DNA of 34,866 bases, taken from positions 1 through 34,866 of the forward strand of contig JACUUX010000026.1 in assembly GCA_014859105.1 (NCBI GenBank), in the 5' to 3' direction. The notes below the pieces were generated by a model. The model was not told the origin of the DNA, made no database searches, and saw only the letters and a list, made by a program, of their open reading frames with translations. The stretch comes from Nitrospirota bacterium. GTDB taxonomy: Bacteria > Nitrospirota > Thermodesulfovibrionia > Thermodesulfovibrionales > SM23-35. Positions 17,746 through 26,278 of the stretch are shown one piece after another. The position numbers were made by a program, and so were the translations under genes. Each line of letters begins with the position of its first letter. Within the stretch, counting starts at the first letter, position 1.

Positions 17746-20700
17746 TCAGACAAGTAAAGAGGTGCTTTTGCTCAGTTCATAAAGAGTCTCTGAAATTCTT
17801 CTGAAGACTTCTTTCCATTGAAGTCCTCTGATGTCAAATTCAAATCCATCCGGAAGGAATCTAATCTCAAAATCCAATTTGCAATTAAGTTCGAATATAT
17901 CCCGTGGTTCAATATTTGTTTCAGCGGAAAAAGATATTTGAATTCGTCCATCCACATCCTGTATTTTAGTTATGAACAGTTCGCGTGCCATTATTTTTAA
18001 GTCCATAATATCGAGAAGGTTTTTAACCTCTACCGGGATTTTGCCGAATCTGTCCTCCATCTCGGTCTCCATTGTCTTTAATGCATCATGTGTCTTTGAA
18101 GATGCAATTCTTCTGTAAAGGCTGAGCCTTAGTGTAACGTCCTCTACATATTCTTCCGGTATAAATGCCCTTATCTTCAGGCTTATTACAGGCTCGAACT
18201 CATCCTCAATCTTCACCCCTTTCAGTTCAGCTACAGCCTTTTCCAGCATCTCCATATAAAGGTCAAAGCCAACAGCATTTATATGCCCGGATTGTTCCGG
18301 ACCGAGAAGATTTCCTGCTCCCCTGATTTCCATGTCTTTCAATGCAAGCCTGAACCCCGCTCCCAAATAGCTCATTTCCTGTATTGCCTGCAATCTCTTT
18401 TTAGCCTCTTCGGTGATGATATCTTCACCGGGAATAAAAAAATAGGCATATGCCCTGACATTCCCCCTCCCAACACGTCCTTTGAGTTGATAAAGGTCAG
18501 CAAGTCCCATCAGATCTGCCCTGTTGATAATTATTGTATTGGCAGTGGGAATATCAAGTCCCGAGCCAATTATGGCTGTAGAAACGAGCACATCCAGTCT
18601 TTGTTCATAAAACGTGTGCATCACTTTCTCGAGATTCTTTTCGGCCATCCGGCCATGTGCAAATGCTATCCTTACTGTGGGAAGAAGCATTTTAAGATAT
18701 TCTGCAATCTTATATATACCGTTAATCCTGTTATGGACAAAAAATACCTGGCCATTCCTCTCAATTTCTCTTTTTATAGTTTCTCTTATCAATTCCTTAT
18801 CAAAAATGGAAACGATGCTTTTGACAGCAAGTCTCTCCTCAGGAGGTGTCTCGATCAAACTCATATCCCTTATATCAGAAAGAGCCATGTGAAGTGTTCT
18901 TGGTATAGGCGTTGCAGTGAGTATCAGAACATCTACCCCTTTTTTGAGTTCTTTTATTTTTTCTTTCTGTCCCACCCCGAACCTGTGTTCTTCATCAATA
19001 ATTAGAAGTCCGAGTTTATGAAAGTCTATATCCTTGCCCAGAAGGCTGTGAGTCCCTATGATTATATCTATGTCACCATTTGATAAAGCTTTAATCGTCA
19101 CTTTCTGCTGGTTTTTTGATTTGAACCTGCTTAAAAAGTCTATGTTTACCGGAAAGGCAGAAAACCTTGTTTTAAAAGTCCTGTAATGCTGTTCAGATAA
19201 TATTGTTGTTGGCACAAGCACAGCCACCTGCATTCCGTCATATACTGCCTTGAACGCCGCACGCATTGCGACCTCTGTCTTTCCATAGCCAACATCTCCA
19301 CAGATAAGCCTGTCCATTGGCCTTTCTGATTCCATGTCACTTTTAATATCTTCTATTGCCTTTAACTGGTCGGCCGTTTCCTCATATGGAAAGAAACTTT
19401 CAAATTCATAGTGAAGTTCTGTGTCGGGACTGAATGAGAATCCTTTATAAACCTCTCTCTCAGCATATAAAGAGAGCAGTTTTTCAGCTAACTCATGAAC
19501 CTTCTTTTTCACTTTCTCTTTCGTCCTCAGCCATCTTTTGCCGCCAAGCCTGTCAATATTTGGTGTGATACCTTCTTCAAAATGGTATTTATGGATGTTA
19601 TTAATCCTCTGAAGTGGCAAATAAAGCCTTCCACCTTCATATTCAATCAGCATAAGGTCTTCTTCTGTGCCTTCTATGCTCTGGTGAACAAGTCCTTTGA
19701 ATATTCCTATGCCGTGTTCTTTATGCACGACAAAATCGCCAGGCCCCAGGTCATCGAGCGATGTAAGAAGCCTTGAAACCTTTGATTTCTTAATAGGTCT
19801 GTAGCCGGGCCTTCCCCCGAACAACTCCTTTTCTGTAAGAATCAGGATGCCCGGAAGAAACAGCCCTGACGAAAGCTCTCCTACTGTTATCGAAATCCTT
19901 CCTTCACATTCAAAGATTTCTTTTTTTTCTATTACCGGCGCAATAATTCCTCCGTCTCTTAATATGTTTTTCAGCCTTTCAGCCTGCCCTTTTGATGAGG
20001 ATATGATTGCAATGCGATTTTCTCTCAGGAGATCTCTAATTTTCTGAGGTAATTCTTCTATATGTCTTCTCTCTTCAGGCAGGATTCCAAGACCTTTAAT
20101 TGAGAGAACCCCTGCATTATAACCAGGCCCTTCAAAAGAGTATTTCGAGAAAAAAACGGAGTCATAAGGGATACCACCTCTGTCCTGTATCGAATCAGAG
20201 AAAAAATATCTTCTGTCGTTCATCATTTCTAACAGCGTGATACCGGAGACAGGATCTGCTGCCGGAAAGACAAGGAAACCGGAGATATTCTCTAAAGTTC
20301 TTTGTGTGTCAACATCAAACGTTTTTATGCTTTCAATCTCGTCTCCAAAAAGTTCAGCCCTTAGAGGAGATTCTGACATAGATGGAAAAATGTCGAGAAG
20401 CCATCCTCGCCGGCTAAATTCGCCTTTTTCCACAACCAGTGAAACACTTTTGTACCCTATCAGATGAAGCTTTTCGTCAAGTTCAGACCTGTTAATCTCC
20501 ATGCCTTTCTTTAAATTTATGATGCTCCACTGCAATTCATTTTTGCCCCATATAATAGAAGTCTGATTTCTAAAAGAGCTCACGAGGGAATCTTTTTCTT
20601 TTAAAGAATAAATTACCTTTGCCCTTTCGCCCGAGAGAGAAGGGCCGTTAGTTTCAGGAAGAAAAAAAACCTGTTCTTTTTTCAGGGCTTCTCTGAAAAA

Positions 20701-20874
20701 ATTGATATCCTTAAATAGTTCTTCTGAAAGTTCTTCTGTTAATTCAACAGCAAGGAACGGTTCATTGCAGAGAGCAAGAAGAAAGGCTGAAGATGAGCCT
20801 GTCAAGTTATAAATCCGGGTACCTGCGGGACACTTCTGAAGGATATTCAAAAAAGGTGTGAAATCTATTTGCAT
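17746..20874 (-). CDS. mfd: Transcription-repair coupling factor Mfd
   Basis: Mfd removes RNA polymerase stalled at DNA lesions and recruits UvrA. The 1042-residue product has the UvrB-like N-terminal domains, the RNA polymerase interaction domain (DLGPGDFVVHKEHGIGIFKG), helicase motif I GDVGYGKTE, motif II DEEH (LIIDEEHRFGVGQKEK), LTATPIPRTLHMAL, the VHNRI and GRVGRG motifs and the TRG region. The C-terminal D7 domain follows (RLSLYRRI...FGKIPVEVKNLL). It is about 100 residues shorter than the E. coli protein, mainly in the N-terminal half. The ATG at 20874 has no clear Shine-Dalgarno. Confidence 0.96.
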   Translation of the reverse strand: MQIDFTPFLNILQKCPAGTRIYNLTGSSSAFLLALCNEPFLAVELTEELSEELFKDINFFREALKKEQVFFLPETNGPSLSGERAKVIYSLKEKDSLVSSFRNQTSIIWGKNELQWSIINLKKGMEINRSELDEKLHLIGYKSVSLVVEKGEFSRRGWLLDIFPSMSESPLRAELFGDEIESIKTFDVDTQRTLENISGFLVFPAADPVSGITLLEMMNDRRYFFSDSIQDRGGIPYDSVFFSKYSFEGPGYNAGVLSIKGLGILPEERRHIEELPQKIRDLLRENRIAIISSSKGQAERLKNILRDGGIIAPVIEKKEIFECEGRISITVGELSSGLFLPGILILTEKELFGGRPGYRPIKKSKVSRLLTSLDDLGPGDFVVHKEHGIGIFKGLVHQSIEGTEEDLMLIEYEGGRLYLPLQRINNIHKYHFEEGITPNIDRLGGKRWLRTKEKVKKKVHELAEKLLSLYAEREVYKGFSFSPDTELHYEFESFFPYEETADQLKAIEDIKSDMESERPMDRLICGDVGYGKTEVAMRAAFKAVYDGMQVAVLVPTTILSEQHYRTFKTRFSAFPVNIDFLSRFKSKNQQKVTIKALSNGDIDIIIGTHSLLGKDIDFHKLGLLIIDEEHRFGVGQKEKIKELKKGVDVLILTATPIPRTLHMALSDIRDMSLIETPPEERLAVKSIVSIFDKELIRETIKREIERNGQVFFVHNRINGIYKIAEYLKMLLPTVRIAFAHGRMAEKNLEKVMHTFYEQRLDVLVSTAIIGSGLDIPTANTIIINRADLMGLADLYQLKGRVGRGNVRAYAYFFIPGEDIITEEAKKRLQAIQEMSYLGAGFRLALKDMEIRGAGNLLGPEQSGHINAVGFDLYMEMLEKAVAELKGVKIEDEFEPVISLKIRAFIPEEYVEDVTLRLSLYRRIASSKTHDALKTMETEMEDRFGKIPVEVKNLLDIMDLKIMARELFITKIQDVDGRIQISFSAETNIEPRDIFELNCKLDFEIRFLPDGFEFDIRGLQWKEVFRRISETLYELSKSTSLLV

Positions 20875-20971
20875 TGTAAGTTTATCGTAGCTTATGATAA
20901 ATCAATTATTCTTAATGTATTTATGCTATTAATCATCAAAGATCTTAAAAGTTGTTTAAGTTTTTCAATTC

Positions 20972-21037
20972 TGTCATTCTGGCTTGTCCAGAATCTTTCT
21001 TCGCTTACAGAAGGATTCCCGACAAGCGGGAATGACA
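20972..21037. repeat. Inverted hairpin repeat (MITE-like), copy A
   Basis: A 66-bp element bounded by TGTCATTC and GAATGACA. Each arm is itself a hairpin with a CTTGT loop: ATTCTGG-CTTGT-CCAGAAT on the left and, read on the minus strand, ATTCCCG-CTTGT-CGGGAAT on the right. The arms differ only at stem positions, and each difference is matched on the other side of its own stem. It lies between mfd and hisG. Copy B is at 27657-27757. Confidence 0.8.
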
Positions 21038-21132
21038 ACCTAACATATCAACCATTGGAACAGAGTTCGTTATGAATAATTTAATTATATCATAATGATC
21101 TGAGCATTATGCCTTGACGAAAGGATAATACC

Positions 21133-22014
21133 ATGAATAAGAATAAGATATTAAAGCTCGGCCTTCCTAAAGGAAGTCTGCAGGAATCAACACTGAAACT
21201 TTTCGGAAAGGCTGGATACCATATTACTATATCAGCCCGCTCTTACTATCCAACCTTCGACGATCCCGAAATTCAGGCCATGTTAATCAGGGCTCAGGAA
21301 ATGGCCGGTTATGTCGAGGCGGGGATACTCGACTGCGGCCTTACAGGTAAGGACTGGATACTTGAGCAGAAAGCATCTGTGCATGAAGTTGCTGAACTTA
21401 TTTATGCAAAAGAAGGTCTCAGGCCTGTAAAATGGGTAATTGCGGTTCCAAACGATTCGAAGATAAAGACCTTAAAAGACCTGAACGGAAAGCGTATTGC
21501 GACAGAGCTTGTCGGGTTTACCAGGAGATACCTTAAATCGAAAGGGGTTAAGGCAGAGGTAGATTTTTCATGGGGTGCAACTGAAGTTAAACCGCCTCAT
21601 CTTGCTGATGCAATTGTCGAACTGACAGAGACAGGCACTTCTCTGGAGGCGAATAACCTCAGGGTTATTGACACTATCCTTGAATCGAGTACAAGATTTA
21701 TTTCGAACAGGAAGGCATGGCATGATAAATGGAAAAAACAGAAGATGGAGAACCTAGTTTTACTTCTCAGGGGTGCACTTGCCGCTGAAGAAAGGGTAGG
21801 TCTTAAAATGAATGTCCATATTAAGGCCCTCAAAAGGGTTATGAGCCTTCTGTCTGCCATGCATTCGCCGACTATCTCTCAACTTGCAGATGAGAACTGG
21901 TACGCACTTGAAGTCATGATTGACGAGAAGACTGTTCGTGACCTTATCCCCAAGCTCAAAACAGCAGGGGCTTCAGGAATCGTCGAATACCGGCTCAATA
22001 AAGTAATACCATAG
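21133..22014 (+). CDS. hisG: ATP phosphoribosyltransferase, long form (HisG)
   Basis: HisG condenses ATP with PRPP, the first step of histidine synthesis. The 293-residue product is the long form: catalytic periplasmic-binding-like domains with [22 protein letters not shown] and the [16 protein letters not shown] region, then a C-terminal ACT-like regulatory domain ([16 protein letters not shown] to [13 protein letters not shown]) for histidine feedback, so HisZ is not needed. AAAGGAT lies eight bases before the ATG. It stands alone: no other his gene is in the window. Confidence 0.96.
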   Translation: MNKNKILKLGLPKGSLQESTLKLFGKAGYHITISARSYYPTFDDPEIQAMLIRAQEMAGYVEAGILDCGLTGKDWILEQKASVHEVAELIYAKEGLRPVKWVIAVPNDSKIKTLKDLNGKRIATELVGFTRRYLKSKGVKAEVDFSWGATEVKPPHLADAIVELTETGTSLEANNLRVIDTILESSTRFISNRKAWHDKWKKQKMENLVLLLRGALAAEERVGLKMNVHIKALKRVMSLLSAMHSPTISQLADENWYALEVMIDEKTVRDLIPKLKTAGASGIVEYRLNKVIP

Positions 22015-22366
22015 CTGAGATTTTGGAATACTCTCTAATCTGACCCAAATAGGTCTCCATCTGTGCAAATTTACGCGTGCTACGCAGACCTGACGGGAAC
22101 ACACACTCATCCCTATAGTAGACCGCCCAACTCTTAGCTGTCATGCCTTAGCCCCATGTTAGCAATACCCCATACGCACTTTTCATCTGCCGTTCTGCTT
22201 ATGTTAAAGCTTCGTTCTGATGTGATAATTTCAGAAAGAAGCTGCAAATCAACTTAAGGCTATTTCAGCATCTCATATATATTTGTAAGGCTTTATAGGA
22301 CTAAATGTATTTTTTTGGTTAAAATAAGATAATTCTCATAAATAATTTTCTTAAAGGGGTGAATTT
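22015..22366. other. 352-base gap, no recognised gene
   Basis: Between hisG and the next gene I see no clear gene. On the minus strand a 49-codon frame from ATG 22144 to TGA 21995 begins MTAKSWAVYYRDECVFPSGL; it has no ribosome binding site and runs into the hisG 3' end. The neighbouring frame is also open just upstream of it (ADEKCVWGIANMGLRHDS). The composition is higher in GC than the flanks. This could be a fragment of a mobile-element gene, but I cannot name it. The right end is AT-rich and probably holds the promoter of the next gene. Confidence 0.35.
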
Positions 22367-22993
22367 ATGGTTGAAATAGGAAAAATTAAAAAGCCAGAAG
22401 CTGAAGATTACGCTGATAAAAGAAAACTTTATTGTGTGGCAAATATTTACACTATCGAGGAGGCACCTGATGATTTTAAGCAACTTGTCAATAGATACTG
22501 GGATGAGGTAGTTCAGCAGATAGATAAGCTTGAAGCTGCGGGAAAGACAAAAAAGATATTCTGTGAAATTATTTACCAGCCTGCGGACGAGGCGCTTGAT
22601 ATACTGTCAAAGATAAACGAACGAATTTCACAGATTATAAAAAAGAAACTTGAAGAAGGGGGAACCTTGTTCCCCCTCGAAAAAGAAGAAATAATAGGAC
22701 CTTATACTGATTGGAGTAACTGTTTAAGGATTGTTTATACAGAGGAGGTGTTTAAAAAGATTATAGAGTTCTATACAGAAATATCAAATAAAAGGCTACA
22801 GCATATTCTTGAAGTAATAGACCTTAATTTGTCAGAGTCAGAGGCAGGATTACTCATAATGAAAGATGAAGACAGGGCAAAGCTCCAATTCCCCGGGGAT
22901 ATAGAGGTATTTCTTATAACACCTCCGTCTTACGATGACATAATAAGATGGTTCAGGGAAAAACTGGGCAGAAAATCACAAGAGAAAGAATAA
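22367..22993 (+). CDS. Conserved-looking hypothetical protein, 208 aa
   Basis: I do not recognise the family. The product is soluble, without signal or membrane segments, and is charged and mostly helical. Features: an opening strand KLYCVANIYTIEEAPDDF, a helical segment with VNRYWDEVVQQIDKLE, a strand KIFCEIIYQP, a long basic helix (ERISQIIKKKLEEGG), then GPYTDWSNCLRIVYTEEVF and a final PPSYDDIIRWFREKLGRKSQEKE. AAGGGGTGA precedes the ATG with good spacing, so it is a real gene. It lies in the accessory stretch between hisG and tRNA-Val. Confidence 0.65.
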   Translation: MVEIGKIKKPEAEDYADKRKLYCVANIYTIEEAPDDFKQLVNRYWDEVVQQIDKLEAAGKTKKIFCEIIYQPADEALDILSKINERISQIIKKKLEEGGTLFPLEKEEIIGPYTDWSNCLRIVYTEEVFKKIIEFYTEISNKRLQHILEVIDLNLSESEAGLLIMKDEDRAKLQFPGDIEVFLITPPSYDDIIRWFREKLGRKSQEKE

Positions 22994-23090
22994 TTTTTCA
23001 GCTCCTTTTAAATATTTTCTGGCCTTTTCCGTTTAGTTATTTTTAGGATTTATTTTTGCAGAGGACTCTACTGAATGTCTATTTTCAGGA

Positions 23091-23327
23091 CTATTTCTTA
23101 GTTCTCCTTGTTTTTGTTTCCGTTTTCTTGATAATTTGTTTTGTTGTCGATGCATTTGTCTTTTCTGGAGAAGAAGACGATTCTGCTTCAAGCTTTTCTT
23201 CTTCTCTGTGTCGTTCCATTACAATTCTTTCTGCTTCAAGCCAGTTGTCGAGATCACAACCCTCTCTTTTCCCGCTTTTTTCATAAAGTTCACGTGCAAT
23301 CTTTGCTATTTCGTCATACCATTTCAT
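23091..23327 (-). CDS. DUF2934 protein
   Basis: The 78-residue product carries the DUF2934 pattern at its N terminus: IAKIARELYEKSGKREGCDLDNWLEAERIV, a helix, a Gly-rich turn and the DxxNWLxAE core. It then ends in a basic Ser/Thr/Lys tail rich in KKTETKTRRTKK, which suggests nucleic-acid contact. Function is unknown for the family. GGAGG lies six bases before the ATG, a strong start. It stands alone, on the opposite strand from its neighbours. Confidence 0.8.
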   Translation of the reverse strand: MKWYDEIAKIARELYEKSGKREGCDLDNWLEAERIVMERHREEEKLEAESSSSPEKTNASTTKQIIKKTETKTRRTKK

Positions 23328-23604
23328 TTTATTCCTCCAAATAAATTGATTTTGATGATTTGTGGATGAGCTTTAGCTTTGTTCAGTATATCACAAGAGC
23401 GACTTTCAGAAAGAACTCAATACAGTTCTTAAACTTTCCAAATTGACATGCCTTCGCATGTCCGTTCGTCCAGGACACATTTACCGGCATATAGACTGAT
23501 CTAATATTGCACGTGTTAAAATGATATCAGACAGGTCGGGAGAACATGATTTGATAAGTAGATCTTTAGAAAAGTTATTAAATAACGTAGATTAGAATTG
23601 GCTA

Positions 23605-24495
23605 ATGAGAACATATTTAGATTGCATCCCTTGTTTTTTTAGACAGGCACTCGAAGCTGCAAGGATTTCTGGGGCAGATAAGATAACACAGAGGAAAATT
23701 TTAAACAAATTGGCAAAGACATTGCCAGAATTTTCCCTGAATGCTACGCCTCCAGAAATGGCTTGCATTATTTATGGAATGGTGAAGAAAGCAACGCATC
23801 AAGACGATCCTTATAGAAAAATAAAAGCAAAAAGTAATAAACTTGCTCTGAAGATTTATGCAGAATTGAGAAGTAAATTATCAAAATCAGACGATAGATT
23901 ACTAAAAGCCGTCGAGATGGCTATTGCAGGCAATATCATTGATTATGGAGTAAAAAATTCTCTCAATATAAAAGAAGAGTTAAAAAGAATTTTGAATACA
24001 GAGGAAAATATTTTTAAAAAGAACAAAAATGTCTTTATTCACTATGCAGATTTTAAGAATATTTTAAAGAAGGCAAAAAATATTCTTTATTTGGCAGATA
24101 ATGCAGGTGAAACGGTTTTCGACAGGGTTCTTATCGAAGAGATAAAAAGGATTGATGAGAATAAAAAAATTATTTACGCTGTTAAAGACAAACCTATAAT
24201 TAATGATGCCTTGATTGAAGATGCATACATATGTGGTATTGATAAGATAGCAACAATTGTATCATGTGGTTCTAATGCACCGGGGACAATATTATCTTTA
24301 TGTTCAAAAGAATTTCTAAAAATATATAAACAAGCTGATATTATTCTCAGCAAAGGGCAAGGAAATTTTGAGGCACTGTCAGAAGAAAAAAGGCCGATCT
24401 TCTTTATGCTCATGGCAAAATGCCCGGTAGTTGCAAAAGACATTGGATGCAGTGTCGGAGAGATAGTTTTGCTCTTTAATTTAAAAAGGAGCTGA
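23605..24495 (+). CDS. DUF89/ARMT1-like protein (damage-control phosphatase family)
   Basis: DUF89 proteins are metal-dependent phosphatases proposed to remove damaged phosphometabolites. The 296-residue product fits subfamily I: CIPC (Cys7, Cys10) and FRQALEAAR at the N terminus, then LADNAGETVFDRVLIEEI holding the conserved Asp-Asn-Gly-Glu and Asp for the metal, and KGQGNFEAL near the C terminus. Substrate is unknown. The codon choice looks richer in AT than surrounding genes, and it lies directly before the integrase remnant, so transfer with a mobile element is possible. The ATG has no strong Shine-Dalgarno. A perfect 7-bp hairpin (GACATGC-CTTC-GCATGTC, 23445-23462) lies upstream. Confidence 0.85.
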   Translation: MRTYLDCIPCFFRQALEAARISGADKITQRKILNKLAKTLPEFSLNATPPEMACIIYGMVKKATHQDDPYRKIKAKSNKLALKIYAELRSKLSKSDDRLLKAVEMAIAGNIIDYGVKNSLNIKEELKRILNTEENIFKKNKNVFIHYADFKNILKKAKNILYLADNAGETVFDRVLIEEIKRIDENKKIIYAVKDKPIINDALIEDAYICGIDKIATIVSCGSNAPGTILSLCSKEFLKIYKQADIILSKGQGNFEALSEEKRPIFFMLMAKCPVVAKDIGCSVGEIVLLFNLKRS

Positions 24496-24515
24496 ATCTG
24501 TAAAATGTATCCTAA

Positions 24516-24713
24516 ATACCGTCAGGACATAAGACCCTTGCAATGGCCCTGAGATATTCACACTTAGCACCATCGCACAAGGTTAAAGCGGTAGATGTAT
24601 TGGATAATGCCTTAAATGCTAAGCTCAGCAGGAGAACGCTTGCTTCAAACGAACTATACAAAAACTATACAATTCGGGGTAGCAGGAAATGCTTAAAGCT
24701 CGTAAGTTACTGA
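24516..24713 (+). pseudogene. C-terminal remnant of a tyrosine integrase next to tRNA-Val
   Basis: After a TAA at 24513 the frame reads SGHKTLAMALRYSHLAP, then KVKAVDVLDNALN. This is the box II end of phage-type tyrosine recombinases: the conserved His of GHK lies nine residues before the catalytic Tyr in RYSH, the family spacing. Everything upstream, including the catalytic Arg and HxxR, is missing, as the DUF89 gene ends 20 bases earlier. It ends at 24713, about seven bases from the CCA end of tRNA-Val. This is the normal position of an integrase gene relative to its attachment site, so it marks an old insertion that has decayed. Confidence 0.8.
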
Positions 24714-24719
24714 TTTATA

Positions 24720-24794
24720 TGGTAGGCGCGAGGGGGATTGAACCCCTGACTTCTTCCGCGTCAAGGAAGCGCTCTCCCACTGAGCTACGCGCCT
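24720..24794 (-). tRNA. tRNA-Val (anticodon GAC)
   Basis: The minus strand folds into acceptor AGGCGCG/CGCGCCT, D stem GCTC/GAGC, anticodon stem CTTCC/GGAAG with loop TTGACGC (anticodon GAC), T arm AGGGG-TTCAATC-CCCCT, discriminator A and encoded CCA (24722-24720). All stems are paired, so it still works despite the integration scar at its 3' side. Confidence 0.97.
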
Positions 24795-24850
24795 GTATAG
24801 AAAGATATTTAACATAAAAACATCTAAACGTGTCAAGGCATCCAAACTGC

Positions 24851-25264
24851 TCAATGAATCTCGATTGAAGAAAAAAAGTATGGTATCTCGTACGAGGCAG
24901 ACTCTTTAGAATCTGAGCCATGTACGATATTATGCTCTATGTCTGACGCAAAATCAGCCCTTATTGTACCGGGAGCTGTATCCTTTGGATTGGTTGCTCC
25001 CATGGTCTCCCTGACTTTGCTGATTGCATTTTCACCCTCAACTACCATTACAACTATTGGTCCTTCTGTCATAAAGCCAGTAAGACTCTCATAGAAAGGT
25101 CTTTCCTTATGTATGATATAGAATCCTTTTGCATCGTCTTTAGACATCTTGAGCATTTTAAGCGCTGCAATCCTCAGTCCCTGCTGTTCAAATCTCTTTA
25201 TTACTTCACCGATCAGATTCTTCTTCACACCATCAGGTTTAACGATGGATAATGTTTTCTCCAC
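24851..25264 (-). CDS. ndk: Nucleoside diphosphate kinase
   Basis: Ndk transfers the gamma phosphate of ATP to nucleoside diphosphates through a phosphohistidine. The 137-residue product has [18 protein letters not shown] at the start, the [17 protein letters not shown] segment and NIVHGSDS with His115 as the active site. The start is GTG at 25264 with GGAGG four bases upstream. It lies 35 bases after mdh on the same strand and is probably co-transcribed with it. Confidence 0.97.
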   Translation of the reverse strand: MEKTLSIVKPDGVKKNLIGEVIKRFEQQGLRIAALKMLKMSKDDAKGFYIIHKERPFYESLTGFMTEGPIVVMVVEGENAISKVRETMGATNPKDTAPGTIRADFASDIEHNIVHGSDSKESASYEIPYFFSSIEIH

Positions 25265-25299
25265 TGCGCCTCCAATTGTTAATCTTTTCCAGCAATATT

Positions 25300-26226
25300 C
25301 TACATACCTAACTGTTTCACTAATTTTTTTACTGATGCATATGATTTTTTGAATTGTATTTTTTCTTCCCTGGTAAATTTTACTTCAACAACCTTTTCAA
25401 CACCTTCTTTCCCCAGAACAACGGGCACACCCATATAAACATCCTTCATGCTATATTCACCATTTAAGTATGCAGCACACGGTATTAGTCGCTTTTCATC
25501 AAAAATAATCGCCTTTATCATCTTGAAAGTAGATGCAGCCGGAGCATAATACGCACTGCCTGATTTAAGCAGGGAGACTATTTCTGCCCCGCCATTTCGT
25601 GCCCTTTCTATTAATTGATTAATCTTCTTTTTTGATAAAAGTTCGGTTAGGGGTATACCTTTGACGGTGGTAAATCTGTGAAGCGGTACCATATCATCAC
25701 CATGTCCTCCGAGTACGAGTGCTTCTACATCTTCAGGTGAAACATCTAATTCCCATGAGATAAATGCTCTCAACCTCGACGCATCAAGTATCCCGCCCAT
25801 TCCCATAACATGCCTGCAGGAGAAGCCGGTAGTTTTCCATGCGAGTTGTGCCATAACATCCATTGGATTCGTTACAACAATGACAACAGCATCAGGAGAA
25901 GTCTTTGCAATCTCAGCAGAAGCTGCGATTACAATATCGGCATTTGCATGAAGAAGGTCACTCCTCGACATCCCCGGTTTTCTTGCCAAACCGGCGGTGA
26001 TAACGACAATATCTGACCCTGCTGTGTCAGAATAACTGTTCGTTCCTTTAATTTTTGAAGTCGAGTCCCAGAGGGGGCATGCCTCTGCCAGGTCGAGGGC
26101 TTTTCCCTGCGGCATTCCCTCAACAATATCAAGGAGTACCACATCTGCAATTCCTGAATGTACAACAAGCTGAGCGGTTGTAGCGCCGACATTACCCGCA
26201 CCAATTATGGATACTTTTTTCTTCAT
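25300..26226 (-). CDS. mdh: Malate dehydrogenase (lactate-dehydrogenase-like type)
   Basis: Mdh interconverts malate and oxaloacetate with NAD. The 308-residue product has the Rossmann [10 protein letters not shown] motif, [16 protein letters not shown] with the Asp that selects [16 protein letters not shown] with the malate-selecting Arg pair, VVTNPMD, and GGHGDDMVP with the catalytic His. It belongs to the LDH-like group (MDH type 3). Its product oxaloacetate is the substrate of the citrate synthase encoded about 3 kb away on the same strand. The gene opens a unit that continues into ndk. Confidence 0.96.
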   Translation of the reverse strand: MKKKVSIIGAGNVGATTAQLVVHSGIADVVLLDIVEGMPQGKALDLAEACPLWDSTSKIKGTNSYSDTAGSDIVVITAGLARKPGMSRSDLLHANADIVIAASAEIAKTSPDAVVIVVTNPMDVMAQLAWKTTGFSCRHVMGMGGILDASRLRAFISWELDVSPEDVEALVLGGHGDDMVPLHRFTTVKGIPLTELLSKKKINQLIERARNGGAEIVSLLKSGSAYYAPAASTFKMIKAIIFDEKRLIPCAAYLNGEYSMKDVYMGVPVVLGKEGVEKVVEVKFTREEKIQFKKSYASVKKLVKQLGM

Positions 26227-26278
26227 TGCAGTTAGAAATTATAATAGAAAGGGTATGATAAAGTCTAATGAGGCCTGA

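Noticed and set aside
20869-21075. Plus-strand 68-codon open frame between mfd and hisG
   Set aside because: It covers the mfd start antisense and the hairpin repeat; no family features.
22060-22200. Resemblance of the gap after hisG to the 3' end of a group II intron
   Set aside because: A few bases look similar on the minus strand, but no domain V hairpin or intron-encoded protein can be shown.
23521-23595. 24-codon ORF upstream of the DUF89 gene
   Set aside because: No ribosome binding site and no recognisable features; probably chance.
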